Assembly (NCBI GenBank): GCA_021464245.1
Contig: JADCRB010000105.1
Location: forward strand, 434,001 to 498,000
Length of the DNA: 64,000 nt
DNA from: Carallia brachiata
Lineage: Eukaryota; Streptophyta; Magnoliopsida; Malpighiales; Rhizophoraceae
Direction: 5' to 3'
The number at the start of each line of letters is the position of its first letter. Position 1 is the stretch's first letter. Positions 1-11,700 of this stretch are shown piece after piece. Under the pieces are notes generated by a model that saw only the letters and a list, made by a program, of their open reading frames with translations, searched no databases and was not told where the DNA came from. The position numbers were made by a program, and so were the translations under genes.

Positions 1-684
1 TAAGTATTACACGACGTGATATATTAGTTGTTGTCACGTCAATGAACTTATTAAAAGAATTAACGATTGGGTCGATTTAGTCTGACAGAAATAATATGAT
101 GGACTGATTTTAACCAAAAAAAAAAAAAAAAAAAAACATTGCTAGCACAGATGAACAAAATTGAAATCGTTCCGGCTAAAATAACTCTTTCGGAAAAGTT
201 TATGTATCGTACCGGGTCGCCGCACAGTGCGTTCAAACAACTAGTTATTAATAAAATGCAAATACATTAATATTTTGTATAAAAATTAGTTTTTAAGAAA
301 CAAATTTTTTGAAAGAAAAATTTTTTTTTTTTTTTTGCATATGACATCTATACTTTAAGTTTTAGAATAATATTCATTTTTTTTAAAATTTTAATTTTAT
401 TATTTTATATTTTATCAATATAATTATACTAAATTGACAATTGAATGCTCTTTGACGTTGCATATAAGAAATTTTATGGCTACACAGTGCGGTCCGAATC
501 TAGGCTCCTAAGGCTTTTTGCCTTAAAAAATCATAATGGTTGTGGTCCAGAAGGGTTTGGTGTTAAATAAATTATATATAGATATATATATATATATATA
601 AAGCTCAATCTCCACATTCTTAGCGTTTGATTTGGTTGTACGTTGTCCCAAAAAAGAGCTTGTGGTTTTAGTGCAACAATAAAA
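1..684. other. AT-rich intergenic DNA, no gene seen
   Basis: No coding region can be supported here. The stretch holds homopolymer A and T runs and a short TA microsatellite at about 573-600. It lies between the window edge and the inverted PDR relic. Confidence 0.6.
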
Positions 685-753
685 GATTCAAATCAGCGGT
701 GTTTAGGCTGCATTTCCAAGAGTGGGAAGAGCTCCGTTGCCAATGTGGCAATC
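685..753 (-). pseudogene. Inverted relic of PDR transporter exon 2
   Basis: The reverse complement of this 69-bp stretch aligns with exon 2 of PDR copy 1 (about 7989-8054). They share the block GAGCTCTTCCCACTCTT and similar flanks: the preceding ATTGCCA-ATTGGCAA and the following AAATGC-GC-CTAAAC-GCTGA. The frame is interrupted and neither exon border survives. It lies on the opposite strand to the two large PDR genes and just downstream, in its own orientation, of a PDR-like core promoter at 1101-1192. I infer a decayed inverted copy that lost exon 1 and most of the gene. The short length keeps confidence moderate. Confidence 0.65.
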
Positions 754-1100
754 AATCCTTATTTGCTTCGCTAAGTCATCCGCAGCAAAATTAGATGGGT
801 CTGTTATATGGCTGAAAAAATTGACCGAAAAAATTGTTGAAATGTAATTCGTTGGATTTATTGTGTAACTGTTTTAATTGCAAGTGCAACTAAACGAAAA
901 AAAAAAATTATTAACTTTTTGTTATATAATAAATTCAGCTAATTGTACAATAAATCTAGCAGATTGTACCTCCAAAAAATTATCCAACAATTTTTCATTC
1001 GGGTGACTTTTCCCAAATTAGATATCCTGCTAATATGCTTACAAACCCACTTTTCAATAATGCATAAAAATTCAAAAGTGATGAGCAAGTATTTTTTTTT

Positions 1101-1192
1101 TTTTAGTAGAGAGGCCATTTCCTGCATGGAGGCTTTAGGGTATAAATGCTTGATACGGAGAGGCAGAGAATGACAGAGGGAGAAAACATAGT
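1101..1192 (-). pseudogene. Inverted relic of PDR core promoter / 5'UTR
   Basis: Read on the minus strand, this stretch resembles the region around the TATA box of PDR copy 1 (about 5240-5325). Both have a CTC-rich lead, then TATCAAGCAT, a TATA-like tract, ACCCTAAAGC, and a CATG-AGGAAATGG block. Spacing between the blocks is nearly the same. Together with the exon-2 relic at 685-753 in the same orientation, it marks an inverted, deleted PDR copy upstream of the tandem pair. No coding sequence of exon 1 was recognised between the two pieces. Confidence 0.55.
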
Positions 1193-1469
1193 GAGAGAGA
1201 ATCCATGCCTGAGAACATAACTTCATTTTAGGTATATGCCGGCTTTTGTTGCCGTTGGCATTTGCCAAACCTCATGATGCTTGCTTTTGTTGGCGTTGAC
1301 ATTTACCAACCCTAATGTCCATTTAAACTTGATGTGGAACTAGACCATTTGTCGTGCTTTGTAATCAATTCATAAATAAACAAATTAACTTTGTTACAAT
1401 AAACAATTGAAGATATCATAATTCAAGTTCTCTAAAGTTGATAAGTAGTTTTAGTTTTTAGTAGCTATC

Positions 1470-1508
<39 letters not shown>

Positions 1509-2021
1509 TGATTATTAACTCTATGGAGAAGTTTATCATTAGGTTTTTTTTTTTTTTTTTGCCCCTAGTTAAATCTTTACCGTTTGTGTCAAATTTACAT
1601 ATTAGCAGCTGGAATACAGCAACAAAAGAAGGTAATGTTTGTGTCCGAGATGAGCACGGGGTCAACACATGTTTGACAAAAAAAAATGTTTTTCAAAAAA
1701 AAAACTTTCAAAAAAAACATTGGACATGTTCTCAGACATGTCAAAGAAACAGTGATGGCAAATCTGAGACATTCTCGTTATTTGACGACAACCAAAAGTT
1801 CTTATTGCGCTTATAAGTAAAAGTCCACCTTAGGCATTTTTTATTTGTGAACACACAATAGTTCATTTGATTAGACTCACATTAATAATTTTTATTAAAA
1901 TTATTGCGCAAAAATATATACAATAATCATCTAATAAATGCTAGGTAGGGTATAAGAATGACATTGTGAAAAATAAAATCAAAGTTAGAAGTTGTTTCTT
2001 ACGTGATTCATATGAGTTTTA

Positions 2022-2057
<36 letters not shown>

Positions 2058-5000
2058 CGTGAAAAACAAATTAATGCACCTTAATGTTCATGACATGTTA
2101 TGTTCATATCGTCGGGTTCTTATCAATAGTTTATAATTGTGAAAAGAGTCAGAAACAGTTACGTTACTTACATGACATGCTGACGTGCGATAAGAAAGCA
2201 AGGCACATATGCTAATACAACCACAGGGGCCCTCGGTGTGCCCATTTCGGTATTAGACACGTCCAGTCGCATCCATTCATGTTTTCGTTTGAAAAAAAAA
2301 AAAAAAATTCTATTACACTTCTAAAATTAAATTGTTACCCTATTACAATAAAATTTTCATTTTGAATAACAAAAATTTTATTTTTTGCAATAAAAAACAA
2401 AGATTTTTCATATTACAAAAAAAATACTATTATTGTACAAAATAGAAGAGTCGTTGCAATTCGAACAAAACTCAATTATAGAAGTGTACTTTTTTCCAAA
2501 AAAAACATATGCATTAGAAAAAAAAATTATTAGAAAATTTTTGTATTACAATAAATTAAAATATAAATTCATATAATAAAAAATTAATAATTTTTTCATT
2601 GTACTTATAATTAATATGGTTATACAATAAATTTATATAATTATATTATAAAAAAAATTTCAATAAATTCGTCGGTACATGTAACCGAACTTTTTTTTGT
2701 TAAATTTACATCCAAAAATGTTAGGTATACTCGACAGAGATATACACACTGACTATAATATTATTATTTAACATTTTAGGAAAAAAAATTTTGAAAGAAA
2801 AAATTTTTAATTTAAATCAATTTCATATGTTGTCTACACCTTATATTATAAATAATATATATTTAAATTTAAATTTAAATTTTATAAAAATATTATTTTA
2901 TTATCTTAATACAAAATATAATTTTACTACCTTAGTGCGCCGTTCAGGGTGCACCTCAGTGTCTCTATTCAAGCCCATTTGCATGTTAGGCACCACAACA
3001 AGGAATTAGCAACTCCTTTCTACGGCTCTTGAATGGCCAAACCGAGGACGAGGAATTATTCATTTTCTTGTCCTTTACAAGATTGAGAAATCTACAAATT
3101 ATGGCGGCACTACAGCACTGTCCGGCAATAGATGTAAAAGTTTCTTGTTTCGGACAAAAAATCGTTTGAATAGCCATTAAACGAGAAGTTGGCAGCTGAT
3201 GTAAATTGGTAACAAAAATGATTTTTCTTGGTGATTAGTCCTAAATTTAATGGTTACATATTTTTTTGATGATTTATAGCATAGAATAGTAATTATTATC
3301 ACTTGAGGTAATAATTCAGTGATAAATTGGTGTGAATTTCACGTTGGTAATCTAAATTAAAGTCTTCACGTCTGTACCCTCTGCTGGCATATGCTAGGTC
3401 TCTGGTGTGGTGGAAAAAGTTTAAAGCGCGACGATAAATTTTAAATTAGACAATTATTGTGATTTTCAATAACGGAGACATGCTTGACTATGTTGGTGTT
3501 TGGGTGATGGGTCTGCCACTGTAGAAGTTGTTGAATAAAGTATTATAAATGGAGGTTATTTTCGGTCTCGACCAGTAGATCTGATGATCGATATACTCAC
3601 GATAATTTTTTTTTTAGTTCAACCAAAAAACTGTAATTATTGCATCACTTACAATTAAGGTGACTATAGCATTGCATATCCTCTATTTTCTTTAGGGATT
3701 AATATACAAAAATTATCATCAATTTTATTTAAAATAATAAATCTATTACTAATTTTAAAAAATAATAAATTTAGTACTAACTTTTTTTAAAATAACAAAT
3801 CTAACACGTTGTGAAATTTTTTAAATAGAATTTATCTGTTTCGATAATGTGACATTAACTTATATGATTATCATATTATCGAACTACATATATTTCTATA
3901 TATCTGTTATCAAAACTGACAGATTCTATTCATAAAAAATCATTGTATGCTTAAATTTGTTATTTTAAGTAAAATAAATGTTATTTTTATTACTTTTTAA
4001 AATTCGTGTTAAATTTATTACTTTAGACAAAATTAGTGATATTTTTGTATATTAACTCATTTTTTTACCGAAAAAAAAATCTATTGTGAATATGTCAGTT
4101 ATCGAATTTGTTAGTCGAAATTAGAGTAATTTTCATTTGACTACTCCATTCAACTCAACTCATAAAAAGGAACCCTCTATGCAAACACTACTAAATTCGA
4201 GTGAACTTTTCTTGCACTAAATTATGATATTAACCAGTCTTGAATTTACAATATTGCACTAATGCCATGACTTGTAATTCCCAATTAAAAGAGCGGGCAT
4301 CAACACAAAAATTTAAATTCAAGTCAATACAAAAAAAAATATCATATTATTATTAAATTATCACCTTAAATAACATCTCAAATGTTTGAAGTTTGTGATA
4401 ATAATAAATTTATAGCTGTCTCTGTTATTCCTCTCTCCTACCGCCGTTATGTCCGTATCTGGATGCTAAAATAATTTGAATTCCCTTTTAAAAAATTAAG
4501 TCGATTTAATCCTCAATAAATAATAAAAACTAAGTGATCTAGTTAAAATTAAAAAAAATGCAAAGCTAGTTATTTGAAAACATAACATCAGCGTCCTAAT
4601 AAACCACAGCGCAATTAATAAAGGAGTCATTTTTATGATTAAAAGTCGGCAATTGGAACTAATTTACAAAAAAAGAAAAAAGAGAAAAAAAAGAAAACAT
4701 GGCATCCGTGTCTAGCTATTGCATGAGCAAACTTAAAAATAAAAAATAAAATAAAGGTAAAATATTATATCAATGTCAATTATTGTACAAGAGATTAATA
4801 AATGTGAAGGATAGTGTACTTACGGCCGCTTTGAACTATCAAAATAATAATTTTTTAATAAAATTTAAATTTAAAATTATATAAATATTATTTTAAAACG
4901 TAAAGTAAATTATAAATATCATAAAAAATTTATAAAAAAAAATTTTTAACAAAAAATTTTTTTTACAAACAGTATGAAAAAATATTACTTTATTCAATGT

Positions 5001-5220
5001 ATATGGTCTTAGTGTACAAACCTCTCTGAATACCTTACATTTCCGAAATCCGAAAAACAGCAAAAGCGGGCGTATGGCTTTCATGTGCATCCGCTGGAAA
5101 ATTTTGTATGCATTCGGGCGGAAGGCAAGCAAATCCAGAACCTTCTCAATAACGAGACAAAGGAGAGCATTTTTTTTTGTTGGATGTCTGGTAAGATTCC
5201 ATGAAAAAAAAGTGCGCGAA
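1193..5220. other. Intergenic DNA upstream of PDR copy 1
   Basis: About 4 kb of AT-rich sequence with long A and T runs and a TA microsatellite at about 2026-2055. Several short degenerate repeats are present; for example, the stretch near 3435-3475 recurs in related form near 38590-38630, upstream of PDR copy 2. No supported gene was found. The proximal end presumably carries promoter elements of copy 1. Confidence 0.5.
1471..1505. repeat. (AG)n microsatellite
   Basis: An uninterrupted AG dinucleotide tract of about 17 units. No gene is attached to it. Confidence 0.95.
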
Positions 5221-5275
5221 TCCATGGAGGAAATGAGCCAACATATCTCTCCTTCTCCGCCTTTCCCTATCAAGC

Positions 5276-5288
5276 ATATATATATATA
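5276..5288 (+). promoter_or_regulatory. TATA box of PDR copy 1
   Basis: An alternating TATATATATA tract followed by CCCTAAAGC lies about 500 bp upstream of the ATG. It aligns with TATTTATACCCCCAAAGC at 39018 upstream of PDR copy 2 and with the inverted relic near 1101-1192. A transcription start about 30 bp downstream, near 5310-5320, is inferred. Confidence 0.55.
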
Positions 5289-5454
5289 CCCTAAAGCTTT
5301 CATGGAGGAAATGGGCTCACAACATTTTCTCAGCACTATCTCCTCTCCATTAAAAAAAAAAAAAAACAGGAGAGAGTACGGAGAGAGAGAGAGAGAAGGG
5401 ATCTTTGCAAGATTTACTGAAGAGCCAACAGTGAATTCGAAAGGCTTTGGCTGA

Positions 5455-5748
5455 GTAAGTTTGTTTCATGCTCATAACTATTTGGTTGGTTGATGTAACC
5501 ATATATTACATGAACACTTACGTAATAGTCCTGTCTTGGGCTTGTGTTAGCCAACATAATAATTTCCGTAATAAAGATAACTCCATCTTTCATGAATTAG
5601 AATTTAAAACTTTTTTAACAAAAGAAGACTTAAAAAAAAAAAAAAAAAAAACTAAAGAAACTCAAGCATGCTTCTCCATTTTTGTTCTTGCTCTTTAGTT
5701 CAGTTTAGTTTATGTTTATTTTTTGATATTTTTGGTCTTCTGGGTTAG
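5455..5748 (+). other. 5'UTR intron of PDR copy 1
   Basis: A consensus donor (CTGA|GTAAGTTTG) sits after a GA-rich leader. A T-rich tract ending TGGGTTAG precedes the ATG by about 40 bp. The same donor, the downstream motif ATTTGGTTGG and the acceptor GGGTTAG recur in PDR copy 2 (39312-39531), which supports a shared leader intron. A second possible acceptor (CCACAACAG) lies closer to the ATG. Confidence 0.5.
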
Positions 5749-5789
5749 TTTCATTTTGTGCAAATTTCAATCCACAACAGTAAATTAAG

Positions 5790-8700
5790 ATGGAAGGTGT
5801 GGAGAAACAAAGAGTCACTAGGCGGGCTGGCAGCTTACGGAGAAGCCTGACCAGGAAGTTGAGCAGCGTTGGAGATGTGTTGTCAGGTGGCAACAGCTTC
5901 AGCAACAGCTTTGTCAATGAAGATGAAGAAGCTCTAAAGTGGGCTGCCATGGAGAGGCTGCCAACATTTGATAGGCTGAGAACAACTGTCATGACACTTC
6001 TCACAGAGAATGAGGTCCAAGGGAAAAAGAAAGTGCACAAAGAAGTTGATGTGAGAAAGCTTGACGCGAATGACAGGCAGATCTTCATTGACAAGATTTT
6101 GAAGGTTGCTGAAGAGGATAATGAGAGACTCTTGAAAAAATTTAGACGAAGAATTAATCGGTGAGTTCTCTTCATCTCCTTGTTTTTCTCACTGAAATAT
6201 TATGAATAGACAAATCATCATTATCTTTTAGTTTAGGATAGATTGTGGTTTGTCCAATAAGCGTTAATTAGGACCAACAGACGTTGGCGGCCATGGAGGT
6301 TTTGCTCCATTACCCTTTTTTTTGGGGGGGGTGGGGTCTATAGAGGAGATGGCCAAGCCATCATATGAGGTGAGGAAGGTGTTGGTCCCGGTGCAACATA
6401 ACCGAGGGGTGAATTAAGTGTTTTTGAGTTGCTTGCACGTTTCTCTTAATTTCAACTGCAAAAGGATTAGTTGCAATAGTAATTGATAAACAACTATAAA
6501 GTGATCAACAAAAACAATAACAAGCGTAAGTAAAAGTAAATAAGAGAATGGAATAAAAGTTGGTACAGTAATTTGTAATAGTTTTGGTCTAATTGAGAAT
6601 TTACATTCATTTGTCAAGGACCTTTTTTCGAATATTTAATTCACTATCACATTTCTTCTTTTAATAGGTAAAGAACAACCCTTACAAAACAACTCTTGTT
6701 CACAACCTAAAATACATGCTTCTATAAACCTTTCAAAAATACAAGAACTCTAGAGCTCTCTTTTTCTTTTATTTTCTTTTCTTTTGATTTCTTACAATCA
6801 CACGGATTCTCAAATGCACAATGATCTTCTCAAATATATATATATATATCACTAAAAGGTATATGAAGCCTCTCTTATATGAGCCCAAAAAGTCTAGCCA
6901 TTAGGTCAATGATTTCCTTCTTCAAGAGAAAAAATCACACCCAAAAAAGAACCACAATCTGTTTGACTGCAGAGTGCCTGGTCGACCACAGGAACGACTT
7001 TGATTGACTGACCAATGCTTTCAGAACTGCCTTGAATCTTCTTTTCTCTGTCTATAACCATCTGGTCGATCCGGGCTAACACACTGGTAGACCGATCTAC
7101 CTTACTGCAGGCTTTCAAACTTGCCGAGACAATCTTCCTTCTTTCATGATCTTCCATGATCACTTCAAAAACTTTCTATAAAAGAATAGATGGCAAGCAT
7201 GCAAGATGTGTAACGCAAGATTAGCTCAAATCAAGTTCAAATAAATAAGATCTTGTAATACAAAATAAAGATATAGTAAACCATTTATATAAAGTATAAT
7301 CTCCATAATGAATTAACCAAAGTAAGCCGATCACAATGATGAGCTCCCAAAAGATATTCAATAAGTAATCATGCACTATTATAAAAGGCTCAATCACATA
7401 ATCAATCAATCAAATAAATATGGAAATATAATTAAGACATATTATCATCAATCAAACTGAGAAGTCAATAATCAAAACAAATGTTCAATAAATTCTACAA
7501 GAAGAATTAAAGTTCGAACATCAATCTTCTTAATTAGAGGTTACTGTCTTCAACCACCTAAGTTATTGATAAGAACTCTTGCTCCAATACTTGTGGTCAT
7601 GAATTGAAAACTTTTGGGAGACTATGAGAAAGTAATTTCCCTTGAATTGGCTTTGTTCATAGTATAATTGAATGACAAGGAAAAATTAATATAATCGACA
7701 ACACTAAATTTGGAGTATTTGTTAATGTCAATATTGTATGTACATTATTTCATTTGTAGGATGCATTAAAGCAAGTTTATTTTGTAGGCGCATTGCAACT
7801 ATTTCAACTTTTTGAAAGGGTTGGGTGAGTTAATTAATTAAATGGACCCAATAACATTTCTTTTTTTGTTAATCTAACTCTTAATTTATTTGCACAATTA
7901 TCTTTATTAATTTTTTTATTTGTAATTACAGGGTCGGAATCCAGCTTCCAACGGTTGAGGTTAGGTTTAAGAATTTGACCATAGAGGGCAATTGCCAAAT
8001 TGGCAATAGAGCTCTTCCCACTCTTCCAAATGCCGCTCTAAACGTTGCTGAATCGGCTCTTGGGATGCTTGGAATTAGCTTAACTAAGAGAACTAAGCTC
8101 GCAATCCTTAAAGATGTCTCTGGCGTTATAAAACCATCAAGGTAAATTTGTTCAAGGCCCGTGAGCTATGGTAACAATAACGTAGCTACCAATATATAGA
8201 CGTATGTCACTAGCTACGCAGTTTAGTAGTAAAGAAACTTAATTCTTAATTTAATTCTTAATTCCAGTAATTAGAGTTTAAACTCTAATACCAACGGACA
8301 AAAAACTATATAGTCATACTCGATCAGGAGACGGGGTTAAGTTTTAGGAAAACGTTTTTGTAAGTGATTATCAAAGAAAAATTGTGTCAGGCCTCATTAT
8401 TGAACAGAAAGAGGATGAACCGGTTGCTAGACCTAAGGAATACCTTAACATTCCATTTACGGGCGGCCCAGATTGTGTAGCCCAAAACCATAAACATGCC
8501 TGTACCTTCATCATGATACCGAAGGTGTTAATAACCATAGTGAACTAAACTGGTGTTACCGATTGAAAATATGTCTTGATGAGCCCTTGTTATTTGTTTT
8601 GTTATAGAATAACACTATTATTAGGCCCACCATCTTCTGGGAAAACAACCCTTTTGCTAGCATTGGCCGGAAAGTTGGACTCAAGCCTTAAGGTTAGTAA

Positions 8701-11700
8701 TTTTTATCAAATAATTTCACTGATATAATTTTTCTGAAAAAAAATAACAACAATTTCTATAAAGAAAGACAATTACTACAAAATTTCTGGCATTAAACAG
8801 GTTAAAGGAGATATCACATACAATGGGTACAAGCTTAATGAATTTGTACCACAAAAGACATCTGCGTATATCAGTCAAAATGATGGTCATGCTGGAGAGA
8901 TGACAGTAAAAGAAACTTTGGATTTCTCTGCAAGATGCCAAGGAATTGGGAATCGATATGGTAAATGAAAATTTTTAAATTTTGGTTCATCAATTGTGAT
9001 CAAAGGGTGGTGAATTTACCTTTTTTTTTTTTTTTGGGTCATGTAGATCTTGTAGTTGAACTTGCAAAAAGAGAAAAGGATGCTGGCATACATCCAGAAG
9101 AAGACATAGACCTTTTCATGAAGGTAACTGTCAACATGTAAGCCAAAAGGGCTTCCTTGCATAATAATTAATGAAGTCCTCTATATGATTTTATAAAATG
9201 AATAGACTGTAATTTTTTAATCCCTATCTATAATACTGAAATTGACTAATATACTTGGTAATCCATACTCATTTTTCCAGGCAACTGCACAAGAAGGAGT
9301 TGAAAGCAATATGATAACTGACTACACTATAAAGGTAAGCTCAAATTTGTGTACCAATATAGCTTATGAATTTGGTTCCTGATTAAAGTAGATATTCAAA
9401 GGATGGAATGGAAACAGAAAGAGTTGAATTTTGTTTTACATTATCAAAGTTTCAGATTTTTGTTTTATTTATATGCCCTACCTAGCAAATCAGACAATCC
9501 TGCAATCTCATCACAACAAAATCATCTCTTGTAATTCATTTCCTTCAAAAAGTCAATACATTCCATATATTTTTGAGCTTTGAGAACTACACAACCAATT
9601 TACCAAATTATACACTGCTGATTAAACTTTTTTTTTTCTTTTTTTTTTTTTTTTGAATTTCTAACTTTGGTTAATTTTTGGTGGAACAGTTATTGGGGCT
9701 TGACATATGCAAAGACACTATTGTGGGAGATGAAATGATCAGAGGGATTTCTGGTGGACAGAAAAGGAGGGTAACAACAGGTTTGTTTTATGATATAATC
9801 AATAATTTATAATTCATTTTTTTAAACAACTCAAATAATGTAGAACTAAAACCTATTAGCCATGATTTTTAACGTTAACCTCAAAAAAGAATATAATAGA
9901 AGAATTTCTAGCCTTCATTTAAATAACTAAAAACTAATCGTTTGATTAGTTGCAAACTTACGGTATTTAATTTACATTAAGAAATTGCTTTTATTGAATG
10001 ACCAGATAGGAATTTACATACATCTAAACAAAAATTGTTCCATTTGAGATTCATCATCTTTTAAGACGGTAGAACAATGTTTTTTGTTTTTTTTTTTTTG
10101 GGTTAGTTACAAAATGGTTAATGATGCACTGTGGGTGGCAATCCCAACATAATAGCTGTAGGACAGGTGATAGTTAACAATGTGAAGGTGGTCTACGGAA
10201 CAAAAATAATGGACCTAAATTTATGGTAATTATTTGGAGAATGTTACATTAGCTGTCCTTTGATTGTTCTAGCCAATCTTTGCATAGGAGAGCATATTAG
10301 TCACTAAACAATGTTATGGTGAATTTTGTCTATCTAATAATTTGCTTATTATTAGAAAGGTAAATTAACTATCTACTTTCATTTACATGTCAAATAAATT
10401 GTCGCAATGCCTTTATCAAATTATTTCCAAATTTTTTGTTACAACAGGGGAGATGATCGTTGGGCCCACCAAGACACTATTCATGGATGAGATATCAACG
10501 GGTCTAGACAGCTCCACAACATATCAAATAGTGAAATGCTTGCAACAAATTGTACGCCTCACGGATGCCACAATCTTTGTATCTTTGCTCCAGCCTGCTC
10601 CCGAGACTTTCGATCTCTTTGATGACATTATCCTATTATCGGAGGGTCAGATCGTTTATCATGGCCCTCGAGAGCATGTTGTTGAGTTCTTTGAAGAATG
10701 TGGGTTCCGGTGCCCTGAGAGAAAAGGAACCGCTGATTTCTTGCAAGAGGTAAAAATTCATGATGTAAAGCATTTTTTTTTTTTTTTGAAGTTATTGAGG
10801 AGCTGGAGACCAACTAATAAAAGGAAAGAGTGGTAGAGTAGGAAGTCTGGAAATCGAACTCCAAATCTAGTAATTGGAGGATAAATCTTCTAACTATTGC
10901 AGCAACAACTGTAGAGCAATTTAATATAGCACCTTTATAGCACACCTCAGTAGGACTCCAAACAGGCCCATTGCTTCTTACTTCGGCCCATCTTATTTGA
11001 AGCTACATTGCTTTTTTATAATTTTTCAATGGAAGAGAACACAGCGAAAAAGAAACAATACCACTTACACTGTGATGCTAATGATATTATCGTATTGATT
11101 ATTTGATTGATGCGAAGCTGTAATGCTGTCATGATACATAGTATAAAGTAGAATAATATAAGATAAGTTAATTTTATCGCATTATATTTATATAATATAA
11201 GATTAATCTATTTTATACTATTTTAGTAAACACTATTTATGAATTATGACACCTGAAATAAATCAAGCAATTCTAATAACGCATGCCTCAATTAAATCAA
11301 GCTTGACACAATTTGCTAATCACAGGTTACTTCAAGGAAAGACCAACAGCAATATTGGGCAGACAGAAGTAAACCATACAGCTACATATCAGTCCCTGAA
11401 TTTGCACGAAGGTTCAAGAAATTCTATGTGGGGATGCAGCTGGACAATGAGCTTTCAGTCCCATTTGACAAGTCTCGAGGCCACAAAGCAGCTCTAGTCT
11501 TCCAAAAATACTCGGTTCCAAAAATGGAGCTACTTAAGGCTTGTTGGGACAAAGAATGGCTACTCATCAAGAGAAATTCAGTGGTCTATGTCTCGAAGAC
11601 AGTCCAACTTATTATTGTTGCATTTGTAGTATCCACAGTGTTTGTAAGGTCCAAAATGCACACTAGGAATCAACAAGATGGGGCAATTTATATTGGTGCA

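Noticed and set aside
222..495. Possible small element with CGCACAGTGCG-like words at both ends
   Set aside because: The word is itself palindromic and the interior gives no further inverted similarity, so this is too weak to call.
5705..6175. 156-codon minus-strand frame over exon 1 of PDR copy 1
   Set aside because: It is antisense to a clear coding exon that matches copy 2, and has no independent signal.
6906..7163. 85-codon minus-strand frame in intron 1 of PDR copy 1
   Set aside because: It lies in repeat-like intronic insertion with no recognisable domain, and is treated as part of the repeat remnant.
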